A stretch of 64,000 nt of DNA from Salegentibacter maritimus (GTDB taxonomy: Bacteria; Bacteroidota; Bacteroidia; Flavobacteriales; Flavobacteriaceae), in the NCBI RefSeq assembly GCF_016236915.1, contig NZ_JAEHOK010000006.1, positions 62,001 through 126,000 of the forward strand, written 5' to 3'. The first letter of the stretch is position 1, and each line of letters starts with the position of its first letter. Of this stretch, positions 17,702 through 27,023 are shown piece after piece. Below the pieces are notes generated by a model. That model was not told the DNA's origin and made no database searches. It was given only the letters and a program-made list of their open reading frames with translations. The position numbers and the translations under genes are program-made.

Positions 17702-18670
17702 TTATTTCGAATTTTTTAACTGGCCTGAAACACCGGTAAGCATCTCTTTAACCAGGTTTTGTAAATCAAATTCGTGCTTCCAGTTCCAGTCTTTTCTTGC
17801 CTCAGAATCGTTTATACTTGAGGGCCAGGAATCGGCTATTTTCTGTCTAAAATCTGGTTGATATGCTATTTTAAACTCAGGAATTTCCTTTTGAATAGCT
17901 TCAGCAAGAATTTTTGGTGTAAAACTTAAAGCCGATAAATTATAAGAAGACCTTACTTTTATTTTTTCTGAAGCTGCTGCCATAATATCTACAGTAGCCT
18001 TTATTGCATCATCCATGTACATCATAGGCAAGCCGGCATCTTCAGCCAAAAAAGAAGTATACTCTTTGTTCTTTAGTGCTTCATGAAAAATTTCAATTGC
18101 ATAATCGGTAGTTCCACCACCGGGAAGGGTTTTATAGCTTATAATTCCCGGATAACGTATACTTCTTACATCTACGCCGTATTTATCATGATAATATTCG
18201 CACCAACGTTCTCCGGTTTGCTTACTGATACCGTACACCGTAGAAGGCTCCATAATGGTAGTTTGCGGGGTATCGTTTTTAGGAGTAGTCGGACCAAAAA
18301 CTGCTATACTTGAGGGCCAAAATACCTTTTCAATCTTTTTATCCTTAGCGAAATTCAAAATATGAAAAAGCGAATCCATATTAAGGTTCCAGGCCTTCAT
18401 TGGGGCCTTTTCTGCGGTAGCACTTAACATAGCAGCCATTAAGTAGACTTCACTAATATTATATGTGTCTATCAAAGCTTCAATTTTTGCAGCGTCGGTT
18501 GCATTGGCAAGCTCAAACGGGCCAGAACTCATCAGCTCTTCATTTCCTTCTCTAATATCACTCGCCACCACCTGATCATTTCCATAAAGATCCCGTAATT
18601 TCAGCGTTAATTCGGTTCCAATTTGTCCGCAAGCACCAATAATTAAAATTTTTCCGGCCATGGTATTCAT
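17702..18670 (-). CDS. NAD-dependent SDR, short-chain L-threonine 3-dehydrogenase type
   Basis: This 322-residue extended SDR/epimerase-fold enzyme has GACGQIG at residues 12-18 for NAD binding and the catalytic Tyr-x-x-x-Lys (YGISK, about 146). The downstream segment YPGIISYKTLPGGGTTDYA and the AGLPMMYMDDAIKATVDIM region are typical of the SDR-type threonine dehydrogenases that oxidise L-threonine to 2-amino-3-oxobutyrate. Two starts are possible, ATG at 18670 or the ATG three codons later; a -7 element lies just upstream. It is a single-gene unit convergent with the PepSY gene. Confidence 0.85.
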   Translation of the reverse strand: MNTMAGKILIIGACGQIGTELTLKLRDLYGNDQVVASDIREGNEELMSSGPFELANATDAAKIEALIDTYNISEVYLMAAMLSATAEKAPMKAWNLNMDSLFHILNFAKDKKIEKVFWPSSIAVFGPTTPKNDTPQTTIMEPSTVYGISKQTGERWCEYYHDKYGVDVRSIRYPGIISYKTLPGGGTTDYAIEIFHEALKNKEYTSFLAEDAGLPMMYMDDAIKATVDIMAAASEKIKVRSSYNLSALSFTPKILAEAIQKEIPEFKIAYQPDFRQKIADSWPSSINDSEARKDWNWKHEFDLQNLVKEMLTGVSGQLKNSK

Positions 18671-18677
18671 TTTTCCG

Positions 18678-18685
18678 CAAATATA
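18678..18685 (-). promoter_or_regulatory. -7 element directly before the threonine dehydrogenase start
   Basis: On the minus strand the bases read TATATTTG, matching TAnnTTTG, with only 7 bases between its last G and the ATG at 18670. The transcript would begin at or next to the start codon. No clear -33 TTG was found. Confidence 0.4.
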
Positions 18686-18801
18686 TTTAAATACATAGAG
18701 GTATTCGTAAAAAAGCTTCTGAAACCTTCACTTCTATTAGACAATTTTCATGTATTTAGTTTTATCAGCATAAATTCTATGAAAACTGAAGTAATTTAGA
18801 C

Positions 18802-18809
18802 TAACTTTG
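18802..18809 (+). promoter_or_regulatory. -7 element directly before a lipoprotein start
   Basis: TAACTTTG is a perfect TAnnTTTG, and only 7 bases separate it from the ATG at 18817. The lipoprotein signal fixes that start codon. This implies a leaderless or nearly leaderless mRNA. Confidence 0.5.
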
Positions 18810-18816
18810 TGTTTAT

Positions 18817-19380
18817 ATGAAAAAACTGGTTTTTATATCAATAATTCTCTTTTGGTCTTGTGCCGAAAAGTCTTCTAATAAAGACAATTTCAATACGAAA
18901 TTAGACTCTATAACCTTAAAGCAACCTATAAAAACCACTAACCAGGAAATAGTTTTACTTCCTGAAGCCAGGGAGCAAGCCATAAAGTGGTTGGCTTATA
19001 TCGCTGCACAAAATGAAGTAGACCAATTAAAAAACTATAACCTGCAACAAACCATTGAAAGCTCTAAACCTATCTCGCAGGTTATGGGATCCCTTGTCTC
19101 CAGCATTCCAGATTCACTAAATTCTAATGCAGTAAGTGCCCGCGCCAATGTGTTGGCCACCAAAGCAAAGGTTTTGGAGCAACTCTCCCATCGTAGACAT
19201 TTAGACGCAGAAGCAATTGCCGAAGTTGCAGGGGAAATCCCGGAAGAATTTAATAATTTTAAAATTCAGCTAAATGAACTTTTTCTGAAAACCCTGGAGG
19301 ATTTTGAAGAAGAACTGGATGAATTTAAAGCCGAAAGAGATACCATTTCTACTCCTGCCGATTCTATCTCTATAGAATAA
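18817..19380 (+). CDS. Lipoprotein of unknown function
   Basis: This 187-residue protein has signal MKKLVFISIILFWSC with the lipidated Cys at 15. The mature part is mostly helical and very acidic at the end (EDFEEELDEFKAERD). No family was recognised. A conserved-looking core (REQAIKWLAYIAAQNEV, then HRRHLDAEAIAEVAGEIPEEF) suggests a helical bundle in the periplasm. It is divergent from the threonine dehydrogenase and followed by another single secreted gene. Confidence 0.7.
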   Translation: MKKLVFISIILFWSCAEKSSNKDNFNTKLDSITLKQPIKTTNQEIVLLPEAREQAIKWLAYIAAQNEVDQLKNYNLQQTIESSKPISQVMGSLVSSIPDSLNSNAVSARANVLATKAKVLEQLSHRRHLDAEAIAEVAGEIPEEFNNFKIQLNELFLKTLEDFEEELDEFKAERDTISTPADSISIE

Positions 19381-19486
19381 ATTACCTTGTGGTAAGCCAG
19401 CGAAGTATTAAAAGAAAAGGTTTTTTATATCGAGGCAGGCCCCGGAACATAAAATTTAATTACCGAAAAAATTAAAAAGTATTAGC

Positions 19487-19969
19487 ATGAAAAAGATTGC
19501 AGTAATTATTTTCCTGTTTTTCAGTATAACTGGTTTTGCACAAGACAAATCTAAAATAGACCATATATTAACACAATGGCATAAAGCGGCGGCAGAAGCT
19601 AATTTTCAGGATTATTTTGATTTAATGACCAAAGACGGTGTTTTTATAGGCACAGATGCAACAGAAAACTGGCAAAATAAAGATTTCAGGGAGTTTTCTA
19701 AACCTTATTTTGACCGCGGAAAAGCCTGGAGTTTTAAAACTTTAGAACGAAATATCTATACCGAAGAAAATGCTAAAACTGCCTGGTTTGATGAATTATT
19801 AATTACCCAAATGGGCATTTGTCGTGGCTCGGGCGTGCTTCAAAAAACAGCAAATGGTTGGAAAATTGCCCACTATGTGCTTTCAATCACCATCCCTAAT
19901 GAAAATGTTGCCGAAATAACCCAACTTAAAAAAGAATTTGACCAAAAGCTTATAGAAGAAAAACAATAA
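19487..19969 (+). CDS. Secreted NTF2-like/SnoaL-like (DUF4440-type) protein
   Basis: This 160-residue protein has an SPI signal ending GFAQ (about residue 19). The mature part follows the NTF2-like pattern: an N-terminal helix (HILTQWHKAAAEANFQDYFDLM), then TKDGVFIGTDATENW and curved sheet strands ending in a C-terminal helix. Such proteins can be enzymes or simply ligand binders; no catalytic residue can be assigned. It is located alone upstream of the M13 peptidase with its own leader. Confidence 0.7.
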   Translation: MKKIAVIIFLFFSITGFAQDKSKIDHILTQWHKAAAEANFQDYFDLMTKDGVFIGTDATENWQNKDFREFSKPYFDRGKAWSFKTLERNIYTEENAKTAWFDELLITQMGICRGSGVLQKTANGWKIAHYVLSITIPNENVAEITQLKKEFDQKLIEEKQ

Positions 19970-20109
19970 GCTAACTACTTCTTACAATATCTGGATTCGC
20001 TCTAGATAAATTAATAATAATCAGCTACATATATCAATTTATTGTTCGTTATTATATATGCTACTTTTTAGTATTTTAGCCAAAGAATTTATAATAATTT
20101 AAACCACAC

Positions 20110-22179
20110 ATGAAAAAAATAACCAAAGTAATGTTGCTTTCGGTTTTGGGGACTGCTACGCTTAGCAGTTGTCAGGATAACGAAAAGGAGCAATCTAAAA
20201 AAGAAGAAGTTCACGGTATTAACCTTGCTTACATGGATACCACGGTAGCACCGCAGGACGACTTTTTTAAGTACGTAAACGGGAAATGGGTAGATGCTAC
20301 CGAAATCCCATCAGACCAGACTACCTGGGGAAGTTTTATGGAGCTTCGTGAGCGAACCGATGAAGATGCCATGGCTATCCTTGAAGGTGCTTCTAAAAAT
20401 GATAGTTTAGACCCTTCCAGCGACCAGGCTAAGGCGGTTTATCTTTACAATACCATTATGGACACCCTTGCCAGAAACGAAAAAGGCGTGGAACCGGTAA
20501 AACCATATTTGGAAAAAGTAGACGCAATAAATAATAAAGAAGATTTACAGGAATTTCTTAGCGAAATGCAACAATATGGTGGCGCCGGATTTTTCGCTTT
20601 TGGTGTAAGTTCAGATGCTAAAAATAGTAATATGAATGCAGCATATATCTATCCTTCAGGTTTAGGATTACCAGATCGTGACTACTATGTAGCCGATGAT
20701 GCAGATTCTAAAGAAAAAAGGGAAAAATACAAGCAGCATATTACCAGGATGCTTCAGTATATAGATTACTCTAAAGAAGAAGCTGCTAATGCCGCAGCAC
20801 GAATCCTGGCCTTTGAAACCAAGCTTGCAGAACCCAGGCTGGATAAAGTAGAACGTCGCGATGCCCGTAAAACTTACAATCCAAAAACGCTAGCCGAGCT
20901 TCAAAATATGGTTCCTGCTTTTAAGTGGAATACCTATTTTGAAAAAATTGGTGCAAAAAATTTAGATACCATTATAGTTTCACAACCTGAATATATGAAA
21001 TCACTACAAGAAGTGATTGCTAAAAATGCGGTTGAAGACTGGAAAGATTATTTAAAATGGAGCATTTTTAATGATGCCGCCGGAACCCTTTCTACAGATA
21101 TTGAAACTGCAAACTGGGAATTCTACAGTAAAACCCTAAGAGGAGCACAGGAACAACGCCCACGTGACGAGCGGGCTTTACAAACCGTAAACAGAACACT
21201 TGGAGAGGCCTTAGGCAAACTTTATGTAGAAGAACATTTTCCGGCCGAAGCTAAAGAAAAAGCCCAGGAAATGATAGCTAACCTTATCAAAGCTTACGAA
21301 AACAGGATTGATAACTTAAGCTGGATGGGCGAAGAGACTAAGAAAAAAGCCAAAGAAAAACTGGGAACTACCACTATTAAAGTTGGATATCCCGACGAGT
21401 GGGAAGATTATAGCAAGCTTGAGATTGTAAATACTGAAGAAGGTGGGTCGTATTTCCAAAATATGATGAACTCAAGCAAATGGAGAGTTGCCGAAAACAT
21501 GGCAGAACTAGGCCAACCGGTAGATAAAAGCAAATGGTTTATGCCACCACAAACCGTAAATGCATATTACAACCCAAGTTACAACGAAATTGTATTCCCG
21601 GCAGCTATTTTACAACCACCTTTTTACGATTATAAAGCCGATGCCGCTGTAAACTACGGTGGAATTGGAGCGGTAATTGGCCACGAAATATCTCACGGAT
21701 TTGATGATAGTGGTGCTCGTTTTGATGCTGAAGGAAACCTAAACAACTGGTGGACAGATGAAGACTTAAAACAATTTGAAGCACTTGGCAAAGACCTTGC
21801 AGATCAATACAGCAGCATTGAAGTATTGGATAGTGTTTATATAAACGGACAGTTTACCCTGGGTGAAAATATTGGCGACCTTGGCGGCGTGAATGCTGCT
21901 TACGATGGCCTACAAATTCATTTAGAAGAACATGGAAATCCTGGAAAAATAGATGGTTACACACCAGAACAGCGTTTCTTTATGTCCTGGGCCACCGTTT
22001 GGCGAACAAAAATGCGAGACGAAGCTCTAAAAAACAAAATTAAAACAGATCCTCATTCTCCGGGAATGTACCGTGCTTATGTACCGCTACAGAATATAGA
22101 TGCTTTTTATACTGCTTTCGATATTAAAGAAGGAGATAAAATGTATGTGGCCCCGGAAGAGCGGGTTAGGATTTGGTAA
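20110..22179 (+). CDS. M13 family (neprilysin/PepO-like) zinc metallopeptidase lipoprotein
   Basis: This 689-residue endopeptidase is probably anchored by lipid in the cell envelope, with lipobox LSSC and Cys at about 19 followed by an acidic/polar linker. The N-terminal M13 domain (about 40-430) includes SGLGLPDRDYY. The catalytic C-terminal domain has VNAYYNPSYNEIVFPAAIL, the zinc motif HEISH (His525, Glu526, His529) and the third ligand in ENIGDLGG (Glu586, with Asp590). The C-terminus has the family-typical VAPEERVRIW. The length is normal and all catalytic residues are present. It degrades peptides; the natural substrate is unknown. Confidence 0.93.
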   Translation: MKKITKVMLLSVLGTATLSSCQDNEKEQSKKEEVHGINLAYMDTTVAPQDDFFKYVNGKWVDATEIPSDQTTWGSFMELRERTDEDAMAILEGASKNDSLDPSSDQAKAVYLYNTIMDTLARNEKGVEPVKPYLEKVDAINNKEDLQEFLSEMQQYGGAGFFAFGVSSDAKNSNMNAAYIYPSGLGLPDRDYYVADDADSKEKREKYKQHITRMLQYIDYSKEEAANAAARILAFETKLAEPRLDKVERRDARKTYNPKTLAELQNMVPAFKWNTYFEKIGAKNLDTIIVSQPEYMKSLQEVIAKNAVEDWKDYLKWSIFNDAAGTLSTDIETANWEFYSKTLRGAQEQRPRDERALQTVNRTLGEALGKLYVEEHFPAEAKEKAQEMIANLIKAYENRIDNLSWMGEETKKKAKEKLGTTTIKVGYPDEWEDYSKLEIVNTEEGGSYFQNMMNSSKWRVAENMAELGQPVDKSKWFMPPQTVNAYYNPSYNEIVFPAAILQPPFYDYKADAAVNYGGIGAVIGHEISHGFDDSGARFDAEGNLNNWWTDEDLKQFEALGKDLADQYSSIEVLDSVYINGQFTLGENIGDLGGVNAAYDGLQIHLEEHGNPGKIDGYTPEQRFFMSWATVWRTKMRDEALKNKIKTDPHSPGMYRAYVPLQNIDAFYTAFDIKEGDKMYVAPEERVRIW

Positions 22180-22213
22180 TTAAACTTCTTTAAAAGAAAA
22201 TCTATAAAAATAT

Positions 22214-22254
22214 AGACCTCCCAGGTTTCAAAAACCTGGGAGGTCTTTTTATTT
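22214..22254 (+). terminator. Strong terminator between M13 peptidase and yraN (likely bidirectional)
   Basis: A 15-bp perfect stem (AGACCTCCCAGGTTT / AAACCTGGGAGGTCT) with a 3-base loop is followed by TTTTTATTT. It lies 34 bases after the M13 stop and 14 bases beyond the convergent yraN stop; A-residues on the other flank let it work on both strands. Confidence 0.88.
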
Positions 22255-22267
22255 AGATCAAGTTGGC

Positions 22268-22630
22268 TCACCCAAAATGTAGAAAAGCATCTTCCAAATG
22301 TTCAACCTGTATTCCGGCTTTATTTTTAATGATAGCGATAATATCAAAGCGAGTGTCCAGTTCTAATTGATGATCATTTAAAAAGAAATCGGCAGCTTTT
22401 ACCAGCTGCCGAATTTGTTTAGGCTTTACAAAACTTTGTGGGTCCCCAAAATCGGGTGTGCTTCTTGTCTTCACTTCCACTACTACCAGAACCTCATGCT
22501 TCCGGGCTAAAATGTCTATTTCCGCTTTGTCATAAACATAATTTTTAGCCAGAATTTCATATCCCTTTTTCAAAAGAAGTTCTTCAGCAAGGCGTTCACC
22601 CAATTCCCCCAAAGCATTATGCTGAGCCAT
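22268..22630 (-). CDS. yraN: YraN family protein (UPF0102, endonuclease-like fold)
   Basis: This 120-residue member of the UPF0102 family has a restriction-endonuclease-like fold. The family signature is intact: GELGERLAEELLLKKGYEIL, then AEIDILARKHEVLVVVEVKTR, which gives the D-x(n)-E-x-K nuclease-type triad. The function is unproven in general; DNA processing is suspected from the fold. It is transcribed after the lipoprotein gene upstream on the same strand, with a 58-base gap. Confidence 0.88.
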   Translation of the reverse strand: MAQHNALGELGERLAEELLLKKGYEILAKNYVYDKAEIDILARKHEVLVVVEVKTRSTPDFGDPQSFVKPKQIRQLVKAADFFLNDHQLELDTRFDIIAIIKNKAGIQVEHLEDAFLHFG

Positions 22631-22688
22631 ATGTGAATTTAAAATTTTACAGGGGCTTTCAACCTAGGGGTTTCCCTGTAAAAAGCAC

Positions 22689-23258
22689 CTAGTTCATAAG
22701 CATAATACTTGAGACCTTTAAATCCATTTTCTTTACTTCCTCTTCGTTCACTTCAATAATGCTGTCTTTATAGTATTTATTTGGCATATCAACGTTTGGA
22801 GCAAGAAACACTCTTAAATTAGAGTCTTCTAATTTTCCATCATTCCAAAGTACTGCTCCTCCATAATCCCAGCCAAACCCATAAAAAGAGATTTTTTGGC
22901 CATTAAGTTCATTTAAAGCATCATAAGAAGTTCCAATTTCAATTCCCTGTGCAGATTTCCATCTTCCCTTTCCTGAAAAACGAATGTCAAAAATTTCCTC
23001 TCGCTTTTCACTTTTCCAGCTAATATGCAACTCATCGGTAGTTTCCGGGTACATTATGGTATAGGCTCTCTCTACGGTCCCTTCTTCAAACATCCCGCTA
23101 TCTTCATAGAAATTAGCGTCCGGATAATTATTTATCAAATCTTCGGCGCTATATCCTGTAAGGTTTTCTACTACAAATTTATCTTTAGAGGCTTTATGCT
23201 TAGAACTTCCACAAGCCGCTAAACTCAGCACAAAAATTAGTAAGCTTAATTTTTTCAT
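22689..23258 (-). CDS. Lipoprotein of unknown function
   Basis: This 189-residue protein has signal MKKLSLLIFVLSLAAC (Cys16) followed by GSSKHKASKDKF. The mature region appears mainly beta (AYTIMYPETTDELHISW, GRWKSAQGIEIGTSYDALNELNG). The phrase IGTSYDALNELNG resembles a repeat seen in small SmpA/BLIP-like outer-membrane lipoproteins, but this is only suggestive. It is upstream of yraN and divergent from metG. Confidence 0.65.
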   Translation of the reverse strand: MKKLSLLIFVLSLAACGSSKHKASKDKFVVENLTGYSAEDLINNYPDANFYEDSGMFEEGTVERAYTIMYPETTDELHISWKSEKREEIFDIRFSGKGRWKSAQGIEIGTSYDALNELNGQKISFYGFGWDYGGAVLWNDGKLEDSNLRVFLAPNVDMPNKYYKDSIIEVNEEEVKKMDLKVSSIMLMN

Positions 23259-23361
23259 TGGTTAGTTATTAGAAATAGTTTTAAAAGGCTAAAATCAGAA
23301 ACATTTGTGGCAGTCATGCTGTGTTTTACAAGAATTTAACGCGTATTTTTATGGAGTTGCT

Positions 23362-23369
23362 TACCTTTG
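23362..23369 (+). promoter_or_regulatory. -7 element of metG
   Basis: TACCTTTG matches TAnnTTTG and lies 24 bases before the metG ATG. No good -33 was identified. Confidence 0.45.
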
Positions 23370-23393
23370 CTGCCTCAATAAATTTTAAGATAA

Positions 23394-25481
23394 ATGAACA
23401 ATACTCCACAGCGATACACTATTACCGCAGCATTACCATACACCAACGGCCCTATTCACATTGGCCATCTTGCCGGTGTTTATGTTCCAGCCGATATTTA
23501 TGCCCGATACTTACGAATGCAGGGTAATGATGTGGCTTTTGTATGTGGAAGTGATGAGCACGGAGTACCTATTACCATAAAAGCAAAAAAAGAAGGTGTT
23601 AGCCCGCAGGATATTGTAGATAAGTACGATGGTATTATCAAGAAATCTTTTGAAGATTTTGGAGTTTCATTTAATAATTATTCCAGAACTTCTGCAAAGG
23701 TACATCACGACACTGCTTCTGCATTTTTTAAAAAAATGTATGAAGCCGGAAAGTTCGTAGAAGAAACCACTCAACAACTTTACGATGAAAAGGCAGGCCA
23801 ATTCCTGGCCGATAGATTTGTAACGGGAACCTGTCCTAAATGTGGAAACGAGGAAGCCTATGGCGACCAGTGTGAAAGCTGCGGAACCTCATTAAACGCT
23901 ACAGACCTAATTAATCCAAAATCGGCCATTACTGGTGAAGTTCCTACCTTAAAAGAAACCCGCCACTGGTTTTTACCACTGGACCAATACCAGGAGTGGC
24001 TAGACGAATGGATTGTAAAAGGCCATGCCCACGATTGGAAAAGCAATGTGCATGGGCAGGTAAAATCATGGTTAAACGATGGTTTACGCGCAAGAGCGGT
24101 AACCCGAGACCTCGACTGGGGGATTCCGGTACCGGTAGAAGGCGGGGAAGGCAAAGTACTTTACGTTTGGTTTGATGCACCCATTGGTTATATTTCTTCT
24201 ACCAAAGAATGGGCCGAGCGCGAAGGCAAAGACTGGGAACCTTATTGGAAAGACGAAAACACCAAACTAATTCATTTTATAGGAAAAGATAATATAGTAT
24301 TTCACTGTATAATTTTTCCAACCATGCTTAAAGCTCACGGAGAATATATTTTGCCGGAAAACGTTCCTGCAAACGAATTCCTTAATCTGGAAGGAAAAAA
24401 GCTTTCTACCTCCAAAAATTGGGCGGTTTGGTTACACGAGTATTTAGAAGAATTCCCTAATCAACAGGATGTGTTGCGTTATGTTCTAACTGCAAATGCA
24501 CCTGAAGCCAAGGATAATGATTTTACCTGGAAAGATTTTCAGGCAAGAAACAATAATGAATTGGTGGCTATTTTCGGTAATTTTATCAATCGTGTTATTG
24601 TATTAACCAATAAATATTACTCGGGCATTGTTCCAAAGCCAAATAATTATACGGAAGTAGATGAGCAAACCATTGCCGAACTAAAGGCCTATCCTGCCGT
24701 TATAGCAAGTTCTATTGAAAAATACCGTTTCCGTGAAGCGCAGGGCGAATTAATGAATTTAGCTCGTTTAGGAAATAAATACCTGGCCGATGAAGAGCCC
24801 TGGAAATTGATTAAAACCGATGAAGAACGCGTAAAAACCATTATGTATGTGGCCTTACAAATCGCTTCGGCTTTAGCCACCTTAAGCGAACCATTTTTAC
24901 CGTTTACTTCGGCAAAACTTCAAAAAATGCTGAATTTCACCGATGCAGAAAGCAAGCTTTCTGCAAAGGAACATTCACAATGGGATAAAATAGCCACACG
25001 GGATTCTTTACTTCCCGCAGGTCATCAAATCGATAAAGCGCAATTACTTTTCAGTAAAATAGAAGACGCACAAATACAACAACAATTGGATAAACTGGAA
25101 GCAACAAAAACAGCCAATGCTGCCGAAAACAAAGCAGTAGAACCGCAGAAAAAAACCGCTACTTTTGAGGATTTCACCAAAATGGATTTACGTGTGGGCA
25201 CTATTATAGAAGCCCATAAAATGCCAAAAACCAAAAAATTAATGGTGATAAAAGTAGATACGGGCTTAGATCAAAGAACAGTGGTTTCCGGAATCGCCGA
25301 GCATTATAAAGCTGAAGAAATTATTGGTAAAAAGGTAACTGTTTTAGCCAACTTGGCACCTAGAAAACTACGTGGTGTAGAAAGCCAGGGAATGATTTTA
25401 ATGACCGAAAATGCAGCCGGAAAATTAGTTTTTGTAAATCCGGATGAAGATGGGGTTGAGCCGGGAACTACGATAAATTAA
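23394..25481 (+). CDS. metG: Methionine--tRNA ligase with C-terminal tRNA-binding domain
   Basis: This 695-residue class I synthetase charges tRNA-Met. It has the HIGH motif at residues 22-25. A zinc-knuckle insertion follows ([18 protein letters not shown]). The second signature is KLSTS (about residue 335) instead of KMSKS, a variant common in this group of synthetases. The anticodon-binding helical domain is followed by a linker rich in Ala/Lys and a C-terminal EMAP-II-like OB fold (about 585-695, [18 protein letters not shown] ... SQGMILM) for dimerisation and tRNA binding. Length and architecture match the long MetG form. Confidence 0.97.
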   Translation: MNNTPQRYTITAALPYTNGPIHIGHLAGVYVPADIYARYLRMQGNDVAFVCGSDEHGVPITIKAKKEGVSPQDIVDKYDGIIKKSFEDFGVSFNNYSRTSAKVHHDTASAFFKKMYEAGKFVEETTQQLYDEKAGQFLADRFVTGTCPKCGNEEAYGDQCESCGTSLNATDLINPKSAITGEVPTLKETRHWFLPLDQYQEWLDEWIVKGHAHDWKSNVHGQVKSWLNDGLRARAVTRDLDWGIPVPVEGGEGKVLYVWFDAPIGYISSTKEWAEREGKDWEPYWKDENTKLIHFIGKDNIVFHCIIFPTMLKAHGEYILPENVPANEFLNLEGKKLSTSKNWAVWLHEYLEEFPNQQDVLRYVLTANAPEAKDNDFTWKDFQARNNNELVAIFGNFINRVIVLTNKYYSGIVPKPNNYTEVDEQTIAELKAYPAVIASSIEKYRFREAQGELMNLARLGNKYLADEEPWKLIKTDEERVKTIMYVALQIASALATLSEPFLPFTSAKLQKMLNFTDAESKLSAKEHSQWDKIATRDSLLPAGHQIDKAQLLFSKIEDAQIQQQLDKLEATKTANAAENKAVEPQKKTATFEDFTKMDLRVGTIIEAHKMPKTKKLMVIKVDTGLDQRTVVSGIAEHYKAEEIIGKKVTVLANLAPRKLRGVESQGMILMTENAAGKLVFVNPDEDGVEPGTTIN

Positions 25482-25534
25482 TACTTCCCCAAAATGCATT
25501 CGGATTGACTAAATTCATCAAACATTAAATAATT

Positions 25535-26965
25535 ATGAAGAAAATTTCTCTCTTTTTACTTATTCTTTTTCAGTTTTCGTATGCACAAGAAAGAGTATTA
25601 GAATTTAAAACAGAGCTTAACCAAAATTCAGAGGTATTTAATATTGTAGATGAAGAGAATGATAACCTTGCATTATTCACTCTTAAAGGAAGAAAAATTG
25701 AGGCGCTTTTATTTGATAACAATTTTAAAAAAATTGGCCATATAAAGCCTTTAAAAATTCCTAATAAATTCGACATTTTCTCTGGATATATTATCAAGGA
25801 TAAGGAAGTGAGCCTTTTTTTATCCAATACAACTAAAACTAAATTTTCGAAAATAGTTTTTCATTTTGATTCCGGAGAAACTAATTTCACAGAATTAGAA
25901 ATTAGATTAAAAGAAGAAAGGTTTTTAGGAAGTATAAATTACAAAAACAGTTTTTTTATTTTCTCTCTTCCTAATAGCTCTGAAGCCATTAAGTTATATA
26001 AATATACAAAAGACAACTCTCCTTCTACCACCCTAATAGATTTTAGCGAAAGTAACTACCTCAACGAGAATAATAGACCAATAAAATTCAATGATCTTTT
26101 CACATCTTATGAGGGATTCTCAAAAATCACTGACATTGGTATAATGCAGGAGGGACAACCCAATAGTATTGAAGAAGCTTCCAAAAACGTAAAGATCTTA
26201 AAGCAAGAAAATCAGCTTTTGGTTAACCTCGATAAAAATCATTATTTCACCTATCTTTTACAAATAAATTTGGATGAATTGACTGGTGATATAAGTAGGA
26301 TTGCCAAACCACGTTTTGGAAAAGAGATGAATCATAAAGCTTCGAACAGCTTTGTTTTAGATCATAACATATATCAGGTAATTACAACTAAAGATGCTCT
26401 GAAGTTTCACATTGTAAATCTTAAAAACAACTCTGTTTTAAACTCCCATGAAGTTAGTAAGGGTGAAGAGATTTACTTTAAGAATACTCCTATAGTTCAA
26501 GAAGGAGGTATGTATACATCATATCGTGAATATGAAAAAACAGCCAAATTTATCCGAAAAATGAAAAATCTACCTATTGCCATAACTGCTAGAAAAAAGG
26601 GCGAGGTATATCAAATAAATCTAGGAAGCTCACTAGAGGTCAAAAGTAATCCTGCCATGGGCATGGGCATGATGGGTGGTGCCTTAGGTGCAGGAATGGC
26701 AAGTGCCATGACTATAGGATTTAACCCAATGTTAACCGGATATATTTCTTATGGCTATAGTAGAACAGTGGAAATTAATGGTTTATTTGATAAAAATTAT
26801 AAACACATTGAAGGCGATATAGAACCAAATATTTTTAATAAAATTAAAAAAGTTTCTGAAAAATATAGAAATGTATTCGCCGAAACGATTTTTGAAAAAA
26901 ACGGAAATTATTACTGGGGCGGTTATAACAATTTTGCTAGTGTTTATAATATTTACAAAATATAA
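25535..26965 (+). CDS. Secreted protein of unknown function
   Basis: This 476-residue protein has an SPI signal ending SYAQ (residue about 17). The mature part is strand-rich with regularly spaced short motifs (DNLALFTLKGRKIEALLFD, GSINYKNSFFIFSLP), as in beta-propeller-like periplasmic proteins. Near residue 375 there is a Gly/Met/Ala-rich stretch (MGMGMMGGALGAGMASAM) that could insert in a membrane or form a flexible loop. No family was recognised. The codon use is more A/T-rich than in neighbouring metG. It stands alone between metG and the deacetylase-like gene. Confidence 0.6.
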   Translation: MKKISLFLLILFQFSYAQERVLEFKTELNQNSEVFNIVDEENDNLALFTLKGRKIEALLFDNNFKKIGHIKPLKIPNKFDIFSGYIIKDKEVSLFLSNTTKTKFSKIVFHFDSGETNFTELEIRLKEERFLGSINYKNSFFIFSLPNSSEAIKLYKYTKDNSPSTTLIDFSESNYLNENNRPIKFNDLFTSYEGFSKITDIGIMQEGQPNSIEEASKNVKILKQENQLLVNLDKNHYFTYLLQINLDELTGDISRIAKPRFGKEMNHKASNSFVLDHNIYQVITTKDALKFHIVNLKNNSVLNSHEVSKGEEIYFKNTPIVQEGGMYTSYREYEKTAKFIRKMKNLPIAITARKKGEVYQINLGSSLEVKSNPAMGMGMMGGALGAGMASAMTIGFNPMLTGYISYGYSRTVEINGLFDKNYKHIEGDIEPNIFNKIKKVSEKYRNVFAETIFEKNGNYYWGGYNNFASVYNIYKI

Positions 26966-27023
26966 TTTTCAACCACGCAATGCAGGTAAATATGGCCATT
27001 GGGAATGATTAGAAAGTTAGTTC

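Noticed and set aside
19381-19460. Possible degenerate copy of repeat family 2 (GAAGTATTA, ATCGAGGCAGGCCCCGG)
   Set aside because: The end sequences GTAAACTA and CCAATAAA are not present; similarity is too weak.
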